Below, piece by piece: positions 1 through 8,494 of a DNA stretch of 64,000 nt. The notes beneath the pieces were generated by a model. The model did no database searches, was not told the origin of the DNA, and worked only from the letters and a program-made list of their open reading frames with translations. The position numbers and the translations under genes were made by a program. This stretch comes from Pseudoalteromonas sp. R3 (GTDB lineage Bacteria > Pseudomonadota > Gammaproteobacteria > Enterobacterales > Alteromonadaceae): assembly GCF_004014715.1 (NCBI RefSeq), contig NZ_CP034835.1, forward strand, positions 3,348,001 to 3,412,000, read 5' to 3'. The stretch's first letter is position 1; each line of letters opens with the position of its first letter.

Positions 1-87
1 ATTCATTCTAATCCTCAGCGCTTAAAATTATGAGCAATACATTTATGCTGGTAACGGCCTAACCATGTAATCAAACAGGAGCTTTCC

Positions 88-423
88 ATGAAATCAGAAC
101 TTAAGCTGGCGTTTCAATACGAAATGGCTGCCGCTAAAAAGCTTTATCAACAAGCCAACTACAGCAAGAGCTTTTATCACCTCGAAAGAGCACACATACT
201 GGGACAATCTTTTACGATCCCTCACACGCAGTCGCACTGGTGGATGCTCAAATTAGGCTACAAAAGAAGTAGCATCAGGGAAGTATTAGGGCAAATTGCC
301 CGGATCTTAGCCTCCATTATCTTCTCCCGAGTTTGGGTGCCAAAAGGTAATACGGGCGGTACCAATGTAAGCCCCGTTAAGCCAATGCCCATACCAGAAG
401 ACCTGGCAAAGTACTTGAAATAG
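88..423 (+). CDS. DUF3703 family protein
   Basis: A 111-residue soluble protein of the DUF3703 family, function unknown. Recognisable family features are the early helix with HLERAHILGQ (residues 32-41), the His/Trp-rich HTQSHWWMLKLG stretch, and the C-terminal KGNTGGTNVSP...PMPIPEDL block. The start ATG is preceded by a good ribosome site (caggagc, 7 bases upstream). It has no signal peptide or membrane segment. The next gene, an AraC-type regulator, is co-directional 195 bp downstream but not obviously in the same operon. The family call is from pattern recognition; no role can be inferred. Confidence 0.75.
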   Translation: MKSELKLAFQYEMAAAKKLYQQANYSKSFYHLERAHILGQSFTIPHTQSHWWMLKLGYKRSSIREVLGQIARILASIIFSRVWVPKGNTGGTNVSPVKPMPIPEDLAKYLK

Positions 424-618
424 AGAGATTGAGATGACCAACAGATACGATTCGTAATGAAAATTTGATAAGAAAACTCATTCAGTCTGTTGGAAATATG
501 GCAAGATAGAGCAAGTATGTTGCCTCATATTTGCCGTTTGGGGCAAAACAAATTGTCAGGTGCTTTAAGCCGTGCGCCTAGAGATAAAAGCGGTTAAGAC
601 AACCTCAGGACCATTTCA

Positions 619-1362
619 GTGATAACCCCCAATATATGGATACACACAGGCCTTGTGCTCATTTACGGCTCACAATTAGATGCCGACCATCATGAACATG
701 TTGCGATTCAGGTGATTTGGCCATCCAGGGATTCTGTCTGTGAATTAAATGGAGAGTCTGTCCAAAGTTTAACAGTGATCGCTTCCAGACAAAGGCATTG
801 CCTTAAGATGTCCAAAGGTTGGGTATTATTGGTCGAACCAACTAGCCAGCTGGGAGAGCAGCTGGAAGCAAAATTACAGGGTCAGCCCATTGTTTCTTTT
901 GAGCTTAGTGCTGACGATAAAGCGCACGGCCCCGTTGACAAAAAAAGCGCATTTAAACGCCTTACCCCCCTGTTCGAATCGATGTCTATTGCGCAAGCAT
1001 TGTTGAATTTGAATCAAAGCTCTGTCACTGATGAGCGTATTCAGGGCTTACTCAAAGATCTGGATGCGTGTTTTATTGCTGATTGTATTAAACCAGCGCA
1101 CTGGCGTGCAGCCGACGTGGCCCAAACACTCAATCTGTCAAAAAGTCGATTTCTTCACCTGTTTAAAGAGCAGGTTGGCATAGCGTGGCGCCCTTTTTTG
1201 TTATGGCGAAGGTTGCTCTGTGCACTACAAACACTCATTATTGGAAGGTCAGCAACGGAAGCGGCATATCTTGCAGGATTCGCAGATAGCGCCCACCTTA
1301 GCCGTACTTTTCGCAGCACATTTGGTATGAATATCATGCAAGCAAAAAATTTACTTAAGTGA
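619..1362 (+). CDS. AraC-family transcriptional regulator
   Basis: A 247-residue regulator with a C-terminal AraC/XylS DNA-binding domain. The first helix-turn-helix covers about residues 162-186 (RAADVAQTLNLSKSRFLHLFKE) and the second about 211-233 (SATEAAYLAGFADSAHLSRTFRS), the usual hallmark of the family. The N-terminal 150 residues are probably the effector/dimerisation part and carry no motif I recognise. The start is GTG, chosen because caggacc lies 8 bases upstream. The target genes are unknown; the flanking genes are hypothetical, so context does not identify a ligand. Confidence 0.85.
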   Translation: MITPNIWIHTGLVLIYGSQLDADHHEHVAIQVIWPSRDSVCELNGESVQSLTVIASRQRHCLKMSKGWVLLVEPTSQLGEQLEAKLQGQPIVSFELSADDKAHGPVDKKSAFKRLTPLFESMSIAQALLNLNQSSVTDERIQGLLKDLDACFIADCIKPAHWRAADVAQTLNLSKSRFLHLFKEQVGIAWRPFLLWRRLLCALQTLIIGRSATEAAYLAGFADSAHLSRTFRSTFGMNIMQAKNLLK

Positions 1363-1664
1363 CCTCTGAAAATCTGTTGAATATTTCGGCTGTAACGCCT
1401 GTTTGAACATTTTCTCGCCCCAGCCAAACCTTACAAGTCCGTCATAACAGGGGCCAAAAGCGCTGAGGGCCCTTCATATCAAACCCAAGCAATGTTAAGT
1501 ACGCCCCTTCAGTTGCCGGTAAAAAATTGACACTCTTGTTGATGGCCTCCCTGGCAAATGAGAACCCCTAAAAATCAAAAGCTTAACTAAAGACATAACG
1601 ACTCATAAATTTGGTTCGAAAAATGCATCAGAGAATTAACTGCAAATTTAAGAACGTCATCACT

Positions 1665-1979
1665 ATGAATAAAAGCACTAGTACAGTTTACGTATTGAGC
1701 GGGTACGCCAAATGCTCAACCACTCACCAGGGCAAATACAAACTTGGCAATAAGCACTCTATCGGTCTGCTAACAACGGATGAAAATTATCAAGATAACA
1801 TCAGCCAGCTTAAGCGCTTCATTAAAGATTTAGGCTGGGAATCTATCATGTTTTGCATGGTTGAAGAGGTCGATGATATTAACACTTTGTCTAACGATGT
1901 TTTAATATCTAGCTTTCTTCGCGCTCAGAAAAATGGTCAATCATTAGTAGTCAATGATCACCCTATTAGTGTGCATTAA
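1665..1979 (+). CDS. hypothetical protein
   Basis: An unrecognised small protein of 104 residues if it starts at the ATG at 1665 (MNKSTSTVYVLSG). The frame stays open upstream to a TTG at 1611, but that extension has no convincing ribosome site. The sequence is soluble-looking, with an alternating hydrophobic pattern in the first half (VYVLSGYAKC) and an acidic stretch EEVDD near residue 70. No signal peptide and no transmembrane segment are visible. It lies alone between an AraC regulator and two convergent lipoprotein genes. It could be a genuine strain-specific gene or a chance frame. Confidence 0.45.
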   Translation: MNKSTSTVYVLSGYAKCSTTHQGKYKLGNKHSIGLLTTDENYQDNISQLKRFIKDLGWESIMFCMVEEVDDINTLSNDVLISSFLRAQKNGQSLVVNDHPISVH

Positions 1980-2219
1980 AGCGAGAAATATCAGGGTAGT
2001 TCGGGGAGGTACCCTGTGTTTAAGTAGGCATCAGCACTCTGCTCGCAATATTTGAATGAATATAGGCATGTAAAATTTATCTGGAATAACTTCATCGGGC
2101 TAGAAAACTCAACTGTAACGAGATTTCTGTTGATGTAATAAAAGGCTGGGGCACCGCTTGAATACTTAGGAGCCGTATTCAACACCAAGATCCGCCCCTA
2201 TCGCTGTTTACCCTGCGAG

Positions 2220-3143
2220 TCATGAGCGCTCTGTAGTCCCCTCAGAATGAACATTGTGACACGCCTGCAGGCTATTAGTCTCATTCGCAACAACACTTGA
2301 AGGATAGTGTATAATCCACTTTCTTAAGTTCTTCAAAATAGTGTAATCACAACTACGTGCTATGACATTACCACGAATAAACCGAGTTCTGTTTCCCGAT
2401 TTTATTTTAATTGTTTGTTGAACAGACATATTTGCATGGGCACCAACAAGATCATCATGCAGACTCTTAATTGCACGATTTAACATGGCAGACAACTTTG
2501 ATTTTAGTTGCTGTTGGTTGGCTCCCTGACGAATTTGTCGGATCACCTCATCGCTAAACGGTTCAGCGTGAACTTCGATGATGTTCTGATACCGCTTGGC
2601 GCCTTTTTTGGTATTACCTGGGGCATCAATCCACGACACCAGCTTAAGTGAAACGTGCGACAAGTCGCCACTGACAAAGAATATAGGTTTAACATTCACT
2701 GAATTCAAATCACCAACGTCACTGCTGACAACTTTCTCCAAATAATCAGTGCTAAGTAAATTGCCAATACTGACTTCGCCTATTGTGTCCTTGAAGGGCT
2801 GTATTTCTTTATTGGCGGCAGTTTGCTGCTGTGAAAGTTTATTTTCTTGCAATGAACTGTTAATTGCTGCATGCGCAAAAACCTGTGCTAAAGCAGAGGC
2901 GGGAGTCCCCGCTGCGTATAGCATCGACCCTTGCTCAATAGAACGGTTATTTGAATAACGTCCTCGAATGTCCGCGCTCATTTCAGGGTTTAGCAGCAAT
3001 CTCACATCATGCTTAGCTATATAATTGCTTTTGTTGAGTTCTACCGCCGCTACATAGTCGTCTCGCTTTGCTGACTTACAGCCACTAAGGGCTGTAAGTC
3101 CTAGCGCTAAAACGATACAAAGTTTCGCACTATTTTTCATCAT
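2220..3143 (-). CDS. putative lipoprotein, function unknown
   Basis: A 307-residue predicted outer- or inner-membrane lipoprotein. The N-terminus has a basic start, a hydrophobic stretch and a lipobox LSGC with the acceptor Cys at residue 22. The remainder is a soluble periplasmic domain containing a Gln/Lys-rich segment (about residues 100-115) and two later Cys residues (RSCDY and LQACHN) that could form a disulphide. Its start codon overlaps the stop of the upstream lipoprotein gene by four bases (ATGA), so the two are translationally coupled. I do not recognise the family. The coding sequence is AT-richer than the genes beyond the tRNA array. Confidence 0.7.
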   Translation of the reverse strand: MMKNSAKLCIVLALGLTALSGCKSAKRDDYVAAVELNKSNYIAKHDVRLLLNPEMSADIRGRYSNNRSIEQGSMLYAAGTPASALAQVFAHAAINSSLQENKLSQQQTAANKEIQPFKDTIGEVSIGNLLSTDYLEKVVSSDVGDLNSVNVKPIFFVSGDLSHVSLKLVSWIDAPGNTKKGAKRYQNIIEVHAEPFSDEVIRQIRQGANQQQLKSKLSAMLNRAIKSLHDDLVGAHANMSVQQTIKIKSGNRTRFIRGNVIARSCDYTILKNLRKWIIHYPSSVVANETNSLQACHNVHSEGTTERS

Positions 3144-3826
3144 AAGAAGATATTACCAAGGCTTAATTTTACCTTTTCAACAGCTTGATAGTATGCGTTT
3201 GTCACACCAGGAAACTGCTGCTTAGGTTCGTCCCATTCGCCTTCAACGAGGACCTTTCGATTAAATCGCTGAAACTGAAGATATTGGTTCGTTTCAAGGT
3301 CAACAGAGTAGATAACACCCGAAACATAGCCCTGAGGATCTGTCACAGGCACATAAGCGGAGTACATTCTGTGTGCACCATGTGCATGGATATTAAGCAT
3401 CACTAGAACGTCAATATTGAGTTCACTTTTAAGTGAGCGGTAGTCTTTTTTCGCAAAACCAAGCTCACCTTTGAACTTTTTCAGTTTGCTCAGTTTATCC
3501 TTGGAAAGGTTAACAAACTCAACATGTTGCGTCTTTGACTTATAACCATCATAAACAACCTGCTTTGCAGACTCGATATCAGTTGTCGGCAGGCTTTCTA
3601 GGTGGCTGCTCAAAGAAGAATTCGCAGCTACTGCAACGCCGTAACAAAGCAAGCAGTCTGCACCTTGGATACTGGTCGTAGCCGGCGCAATCTCGTTGAT
3701 ATATATACCAACGCGAATATTTTCATTAAGAAGCTCAGGTTTAAGTCTAACTGCAGGTTGAGGAGTAGATTTACACCCTGCTAAAAATACTGTCAGGAGT
3801 ACAATTAAAATGGAAAGCTGTTTCAT
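3140..3826 (-). CDS. putative lipoprotein, function unknown
   Basis: A 228-residue predicted lipoprotein, first gene of a two-gene lipoprotein operon. MKQLSILIVLLTVFLAGC is a textbook lipoprotein signal with the lipobox LAGC. I chose this internal ATG over the one five codons upstream because it directly precedes the signal peptide. The mature part has an unusual early CLLC pair, a Lys-rich middle and a C-terminal domain with conserved-looking aromatic residues (YSAYVPVTDPQGYVSG). The overall build, a small lipoprotein coupled to another, resembles lipoprotein assembly or secretion accessory pairs, but no family can be named with confidence. Confidence 0.7.
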   Translation of the reverse strand: MKQLSILIVLLTVFLAGCKSTPQPAVRLKPELLNENIRVGIYINEIAPATTSIQGADCLLCYGVAVAANSSLSSHLESLPTTDIESAKQVVYDGYKSKTQHVEFVNLSKDKLSKLKKFKGELGFAKKDYRSLKSELNIDVLVMLNIHAHGAHRMYSAYVPVTDPQGYVSGVIYSVDLETNQYLQFQRFNRKVLVEGEWDEPKQQFPGVTNAYYQAVEKVKLSLGNIFL

Positions 3827-4111
3827 TAATTTCAAACCCATAATTTAGAGAAGCGGCAATATACGAGTTTGAAGACTAAGATTCAACCGAAATTGTAAAA
3901 ATATGTATAATTTCATATACACATTCTTACATTACAATGAACTAAGAAGCTCAAATTATTCAGGCATTTAGCAAAAGTTCGCAATTAGAATTATGAGATT
4001 CAGATATTTAGACTAAATGAAGATGTGTTAAATGAGAGATTATAAAAAGCTTTAAGAAAGAACATTGATAGCGTTTTTTATATGTGAGGAAGAATTAATC
4101 TTTACATTAAA

Positions 4112-4188
4112 TGGCGGAGTGGACGGGACTCGAACCCGCGACCCCCGGCGTGACAGGCCGGTATTCTAACCAACTGAACTACCACTCC
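4112..4188 (-). tRNA. tRNA-Asp (GUC), copy 7 of 7 in transcription order
   Basis: 77-nt cloverleaf read on the minus strand, with an anticodon loop containing CTGTCAC (anticodon GTC), T-loop GGTTCGAGTCC and an encoded 3' CCA. It is identical over all 77 bases to the six other copies in this array; only the spacers differ. It is promoter-distal and its 3' end faces the AT-rich lipoprotein region. Confidence 0.97.
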
Positions 4189-4220
4189 GCAGTGGTATGA
4201 CTTTTTATGCTTATATCAAA

Positions 4221-4297
4221 TGGCGGAGTGGACGGGACTCGAACCCGCGACCCCCGGCGTGACAGGCCGGTATTCTAACCAACTGAACTACCACTCC
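4221..4297 (-). tRNA. tRNA-Asp (GUC), copy 6 of 7
   Basis: Same 77-nt gene with anticodon GTC and encoded CCA. A 32-nt spacer separates it from the distal copy. It should be processed from the shared precursor. Confidence 0.97.
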
Positions 4298-4335
4298 GCA
4301 GAGATATAATGCAATTTTTTTACTCGTTAAAATGT

Positions 4336-4412
4336 TGGCGGAGTGGACGGGACTCGAACCCGCGACCCCCGGCGTGACAGGCCGGTATTCTAACCAACTG
4401 AACTACCACTCC
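4336..4412 (-). tRNA. tRNA-Asp (GUC), copy 5 of 7
   Basis: Same 77-nt gene with anticodon GTC and encoded CCA. The spacer on its 5' side (4413-4499, 87 nt) is the longest in the array and AT-rich, with no evident promoter. Confidence 0.97.
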
Positions 4413-4499
4413 ACGAGTAAATAACGATGTTAGTGACGTCGTTTTGTCATAAACTCAGATTACATTAAATCTGAAAATCCAAACTAAACCCTGGCTAGA

Positions 4500-4576
4500 T
4501 GGCGGAGTGGACGGGACTCGAACCCGCGACCCCCGGCGTGACAGGCCGGTATTCTAACCAACTGAACTACCACTCC
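4500..4576 (-). tRNA. tRNA-Asp (GUC), copy 4 of 7
   Basis: Same 77-nt gene with anticodon GTC and encoded CCA; middle copy of the array. Confidence 0.97.
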
Positions 4577-4611
4577 ACGGTGGTTTAGCTCGGTGCACTT
4601 CTTAAAGATGT

Positions 4612-4688
4612 TGGCGGAGTGGACGGGACTCGAACCCGCGACCCCCGGCGTGACAGGCCGGTATTCTAACCAACTGAACTACCACTCC
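4612..4688 (-). tRNA. tRNA-Asp (GUC), copy 3 of 7
   Basis: Same 77-nt gene with anticodon GTC and encoded CCA; the flanking spacers are 35 and 27 nt. Confidence 0.97.
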
Positions 4689-4715
4689 AAAGAAGTACTA
4701 CACAGAATAAGCGAT

Positions 4716-4792
4716 TGGCGGAGTGGACGGGACTCGAACCCGCGACCCCCGGCGTGACAGGCCGGTATTCTAACCAACTGAACTACCACTCC
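4716..4792 (-). tRNA. tRNA-Asp (GUC), copy 2 of 7
   Basis: Same 77-nt gene with anticodon GTC and encoded CCA. Confidence 0.97.
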
Positions 4793-4820
4793 AGCGTGCG
4801 CTTATAAGAGAAAAAGTAAG

Positions 4821-4897
4821 TGGCGGAGTGGACGGGACTCGAACCCGCGACCCCCGGCGTGACAGGCCGGTATTCTAACCAACTGAACTACCACTCC
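4821..4897 (-). tRNA. tRNA-Asp (GUC), promoter-proximal copy of 7
   Basis: Same 77-nt gene with anticodon GTC and encoded CCA. This copy is nearest the operon promoter at 4949-4977, about 50 bp upstream. Confidence 0.97.
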
Positions 4898-4948
4898 GCA
4901 GCATCTTGTTCTCTCGCTGTTCAGGTGTGCTCCCTGACAGCGGCGTGA

Positions 4949-4977
4949 ATAATACGAATGCCCCCCTTAAGAGTCAA
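4949..4977 (-). promoter_or_regulatory. sigma-70 promoter of the tRNA-Asp array
   Basis: On the minus strand TTGACT (4972-4977) and TATTAT (4949-4954) are separated by exactly 17 bases. The bases just after the -10 are GC-rich (CACGCCGC), the discriminator type typical of stringently controlled stable-RNA promoters. No other good promoter is visible in the array, so one transcript probably carries all seven tRNAs. Confidence 0.8.
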
Positions 4978-5004
4978 CACCTTTTTTGAAAAAATCGGGG
5001 ATTT

Positions 5005-6375
5005 TTAGTCATCCGACATCGAAAGGTTCAAAATATCAGCTGATTTATCATTTTTTGAACTCTGTTTGCCCGAGTTTTCTTTATCTTGCTCTAACTCTTC
5101 TAAATCTAACTGCTTTTTCTTTCCCAAAAACGGCAGGCTTATTTTGAGTTTGATGGGCTTTTTCTGTACAAAAATGCGCACTGCCAGCCAGCCCAGAAGT
5201 AAAATCAACACATTTCCCACGACGACAATGGCAACGATTACGCCAGTATTCAGTCCGGGCTCAGGCTCAGGTGGGGTAACAACGCGCTGCGTTGGCCGCT
5301 CAGACTCAGGCAATTCAGGGACTTTTTCTATCGGACGTTCTATCTCAAAGTTGTAATCCGGCAGGCGAGCCATAAATTCACGGCCATTGATGTTTTCGCC
5401 AAAGGCAGACAATTCCACACTATATCGACCCCAATCATAATTCTTGATGGCCAGCTGTCGATATAGGCGTTCTTCCCCATTGAGAGTAAACATTTGCTCT
5501 TCCCCATTGGGGTATAAGATCTTGCCCTGAAAAATGACGGTCTCGGGCTTAACCACCTCAGAGGCGAGCCGAACTGTCAGTTGATGTTCAAACTCTTCAG
5601 GCCCGGCCAGCATTAAATCAAAGGAAAATGGCGGTTCTGCAATTATGATAGGATCTTTAACGACGCGACGTTTAAGAATGGGGGTCTCTATAAAAAACTC
5701 AGGTTGCCACTCACCAGCTGGAAAGTTCAATCGAAATTCGCCGGTAAAAATGCCATCGAGCGGACGCTCATCGAATTCACGGCCATCATCTTTAAACTCG
5801 GCCACACTTTGAGTGCCCGCGCCAAAGTTAGCGTACTGATCGTTATTGGTACTGACAAACTCCACATAGAGGGTAACCACATCGCGGAAATAACCAATGT
5901 CGACAGGCTGACCATCATTGGTGACTTGCCCCTGGATTTTAAGCATTTCTCCACGAAAGATCAGTGGCGGTAAGGGTTCGACTTGCAATTCAATGTCACC
6001 TAGCACCATCACTCGACTATCCTGACGGATCTGACCTAACACCTGCCAGGGTCCCGGCATGGGATCTGTGACTATCACCAGGTCATAGCTGATCTCGTCA
6101 TACCATTCGAGCTTTTCGTCTCCAATGGCATGTGTGGCGTAATATTTACTGCCGTCGGGTTTAACCAACACCACAGCCGGCGTGCCGGGCGCACGAAAGA
6201 ACAGCAAGGTGATTTTCTTTACATTGTGATCAATGCGAAAGCGGTTATCCAGCAGCGGGATTTCATTGATTGTACCGTCTCGCTCAAGCAATGTTATCTG
6301 CGGTGTGTCGGCCATCGTCATCGCGCTGAATAACGCGCTATATAATAACATCAATCCTGCTAAGCCGATCCGCAT
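5005..6375 (-). CDS. TIGR03503-type membrane-anchored periplasmic protein
   Basis: A 456-residue envelope protein of the kind annotated TIGR03503 in Alteromonadales; function unknown. The N-terminus is a cleavable signal peptide ending near ...MTMA-DTP. The large periplasmic part is beta-rich and contains immunoglobulin-like or vWFA-companion-like segments (for example the KFDDGREFDERPLDGIFTGEF-like stretch about residues 190-210, shown here only in part). A proline-rich linker (about 365-385) leads to one C-terminal transmembrane helix (TGVIVAIVVVGNVLILLLGW, about 389-408) and a charged cytoplasmic tail. It lies just downstream of dnaQ on the same strand with a 63-bp gap. The family name is from memory of the domain pattern. 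Confidence 0.65.
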   Translation of the reverse strand: MRIGLAGLMLLYSALFSAMTMADTPQITLLERDGTINEIPLLDNRFRIDHNVKKITLLFFRAPGTPAVVLVKPDGSKYYATHAIGDEKLEWYDEISYDLVIVTDPMPGPWQVLGQIRQDSRVMVLGDIELQVEPLPPLIFRGEMLKIQGQVTNDGQPVDIGYFRDVVTLYVEFVSTNNDQYANFGAGTQSVAEFKDDGREFDERPLDGIFTGEFRLNFPAGEWQPEFFIETPILKRRVVKDPIIIAEPPFSFDLMLAGPEEFEHQLTVRLASEVVKPETVIFQGKILYPNGEEQMFTLNGEERLYRQLAIKNYDWGRYSVELSAFGENINGREFMARLPDYNFEIERPIEKVPELPESERPTQRVVTPPEPEPGLNTGVIVAIVVVGNVLILLLGWLAVRIFVQKKPIKLKISLPFLGKKKQLDLEELEQDKENSGKQSSKNDKSADILNLSMSDD

Positions 6376-6438
6376 GCTAATTTACCCCATAATAAGTTAA
6401 TCGTTCTCTTTGACTATCGATGTCATTCCTGGCAGCAA

Positions 6439-7149
6439 CTATTGCTGCCACAAACTCTGGCCACAGGCTTTATTGACCAGTTCCATACGCGCTTCATGGG
6501 CGTCTAGTTCCTCTGCTGTCGCCAGCACCACTGTTAATGGGGCCCTGTCGGTACTCAAGCGACGAATTCCGCCCCCGCTACCTTGCTGTGTCTGTTCGTT
6601 GTGCTGAGCCAGATTCAGTTTCTTCTGTCCTCCAGTCATAGCCAGATAGACATCCGACAAAATCTCGGAATCCAGCAATGCGCCGTGCAGTGTTCGTTTT
6701 GAGTTATCTATATCATAACGACGACACAAAGCATCAAGGCTATTCTTCTGACCTGGATGCAAATCCCGCGCCATCACCAGAGTATCGAGTACTTCGCACA
6801 CTTCGTGGGTTTTTGCAAAGCCCTGATTGAGCATCGCAAACTCATGGTCCATAAAGCCGACGTCGAACGGGGCATTGTGGATCACCAGCTCAGCGCCCTG
6901 AATATAGTCGTAAAACTCCTGAGCAACCTGGTGGAAAAATGGTTTGTCTCGCAAGAACTCATTGGTGATACCGTGAACATCTATGGCTTCTTCTTCAATA
7001 CCACGTTGTGGGTTGATATAAACGTGGAAATTATTGCCGGTCAGACGACGATTCACTAACTCCACACAGCCGATCTCAATGATCCTGTGACCTTCTTTGG
7101 GGTCAATGCCCGTGGTTTCTGTATCCAGTACTATTTGTCTTTTATGCAT
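6439..7149 (-). CDS. dnaQ: DNA polymerase III epsilon subunit (3'-5' proofreading exonuclease)
   Basis: The proofreading subunit of the replicative polymerase core, 236 residues. The DEDDh exonuclease motifs are complete: DTETTG with Asp9 and Glu11, NAPFD with Asp96, and HGALLDSE with His155 and Asp160. A flexible Gly-rich linker (about 192-197) precedes the C-terminal segment that in the E. coli protein binds the alpha subunit. It is divergent from rnhA with 69 bp between the corrected starts, the same arrangement as E. coli rnhA-dnaQ, so overlapping promoters are likely. An inverted repeat (ggcagcaa...ttgctgcc) straddles its stop codon but lacks a U-tract. Confidence 0.97.
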   Translation of the reverse strand: MHKRQIVLDTETTGIDPKEGHRIIEIGCVELVNRRLTGNNFHVYINPQRGIEEEAIDVHGITNEFLRDKPFFHQVAQEFYDYIQGAELVIHNAPFDVGFMDHEFAMLNQGFAKTHEVCEVLDTLVMARDLHPGQKNSLDALCRRYDIDNSKRTLHGALLDSEILSDVYLAMTGGQKKLNLAQHNEQTQQGSGGGIRRLSTDRAPLTVVLATAEELDAHEARMELVNKACGQSLWQQ

Positions 7150-7218
7150 ATCGTCGATTGCCTAACTTTGCTATGGTTAGCGTCTATTGGAGTATTTTAC
7201 ATAAAAACAGGCGAATTC

Positions 7219-7686
7219 GTGCAAAAATCCGTAGAGATCTATACCGACGGTTCCTGCTTGGGTAATCCCGGGCCTGGTGGCTATGGCGTGTACCTCAGTT
7301 ACCAGGGCCATGAAAAAACCCTTAACGCTGGGTACCGGCTCACCACAAATAACCGTATGGAGATGCTGGCAGCCATTGTTGCACTTGAAACGCTAAAGCG
7401 TCCCTGCCAGATAATTTTGTATACAGATAGCCAGTATGTGAAACAAGGCATTGAATCCTGGCTGGCAAACTGGAAAAAACGCAATTGGAAAACAGCCGCA
7501 AAGAAACCCGTTAAAAATGTCGACTTATGGCAACGACTGGATGCCGCCGTGCAGCGCCATACCATTGAGTGGCGCTGGGTAAAGGGCCATGCCGGCAATA
7601 AATATAACGAACTGGTAGATGATCTGGCCCGCGACGCCGCCGGCGGGAGTGACCTTTTGGAAGATACCGGCTACCAGAGCGAGTAG
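7219..7686 (+). CDS. rnhA: ribonuclease HI
   Basis: Ribonuclease HI degrades the RNA strand of RNA-DNA hybrids. With the GTG start at 7219 the protein is 155 residues, the E. coli length, and the catalytic residues fall at the E. coli positions: Asp10 (YTDGS), Glu48 (NRMEML), Asp70 (YTDSQY), His124 (KGHAG) and Asp134 (ELVDDLA). The frame is open further upstream to 7087, but that extension runs into dnaQ and is not part of the family. Ribosome site acaggcg lies about 7 bases before the start. Confidence 0.97.
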   Translation: MQKSVEIYTDGSCLGNPGPGGYGVYLSYQGHEKTLNAGYRLTTNNRMEMLAAIVALETLKRPCQIILYTDSQYVKQGIESWLANWKKRNWKTAAKKPVKNVDLWQRLDAAVQRHTIEWRWVKGHAGNKYNELVDDLARDAAGGSDLLEDTGYQSE

Positions 7687-7690
7687 TCGT

Positions 7691-8443
7691 CTACCCTTGT
7701 TCCTGATTGCGGCTGTGTTTCAGCCGCGCACCTTTCACTGCTGGCGTCCATTTGGGCCGGGCATGCCATTTAGGTTTAATCGGCGTTAAGGGAGCAACCC
7801 GCTTGCGGGCCACCAGCAAATAGACACTGCCCATCGGCTTCATATAATGTCGGCAAAAGCGGCGCCAGGGCGCAAAACGCGATAAACGTGAGCCCCTTGC
7901 CAACGAGGCATGGACAAAGCGCTCATCAGCAAGGATTTCAAACCCCAGCAGATCCAGCCAGTCTTTAACCCGGGACGGGGTAAAAAAGCGCCCGGACCAG
8001 GGCAGTTTTTCTTTGCTAAAGGGCAACAAGTGCGCCAAGCCACACAAGCTAAATGGATTAAAGCCACTGATCACGATATATCCGCCCGGGATCAGCGTTC
8101 GATGCGCCTCTCGCAAAATATGATGCGGATCGGAATGATATTCCAGACACTGACTCAGAATACACGAATCGACACTGTGTTCATAAAAAGGCAGCTCATC
8201 AATCTCAGCAAAAACTCCCACGTGCTCTCCTTCAGGCGCAACACAGATTTGATGACTGATCGGACTTTGTGATGTATCCAGCTGACCACTCAGGCAACCT
8301 AGCTTGAGCATATGATAGCCAAACATGCGAGGTAACCAGTGCGCCATCCGCCGCTCGATCCCCGCACGTACATAATCCCCATGCGGAAAATCCTGCCACT
8401 GGTAGGGTTTAGGCCCCTGCTGAAAACTTAGAGCTGGTTTCAT
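7691..8443 (-). CDS. yafS: SAM-dependent methyltransferase, YafS-like
   Basis: A class I methyltransferase of about 250 residues and unknown substrate. The fold is recognisable from the acidic EIDELPFYEHSVD region, HSDPHHILREAHRTLIPGG (the common motif before strand 5) and the following FNPFSLCGL. The motif I glycine loop (LKLGCLSGQLD) is degenerate. It sits between gloB and rnhA exactly as yafS does in E. coli. I start it at the ATG at 8443 rather than the GTG three codons earlier. It ends 5 bp from the convergent rnhA stop. Confidence 0.8.
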   Translation of the reverse strand: MKPALSFQQGPKPYQWQDFPHGDYVRAGIERRMAHWLPRMFGYHMLKLGCLSGQLDTSQSPISHQICVAPEGEHVGVFAEIDELPFYEHSVDSCILSQCLEYHSDPHHILREAHRTLIPGGYIVISGFNPFSLCGLAHLLPFSKEKLPWSGRFFTPSRVKDWLDLLGFEILADERFVHASLARGSRLSRFAPWRRFCRHYMKPMGSVYLLVARKRVAPLTPIKPKWHARPKWTPAVKGARLKHSRNQEQG

Positions 8444-8494
8444 TATTCGCACTCGCTATACTAGTTACACCTTCACTTTATAGAGCAATGAGTT

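Noticed and set aside
1991..2188. Short minus-strand frame between the hypothetical gene and the lipoprotein pair
   Set aside because: No ribosome site or recognisable protein features.
1..4897. Genomic island or prophage integrated at the tRNA-Asp array
   Set aside because: No integrase, no partial tRNA repeat as attachment site and no phage genes are visible; only AT-richness and unknown genes suggest it.
6431..6449. Terminator at the dnaQ stop codon
   Set aside because: A perfect 8-bp inverted repeat is present, but there is no U-tract on either side.
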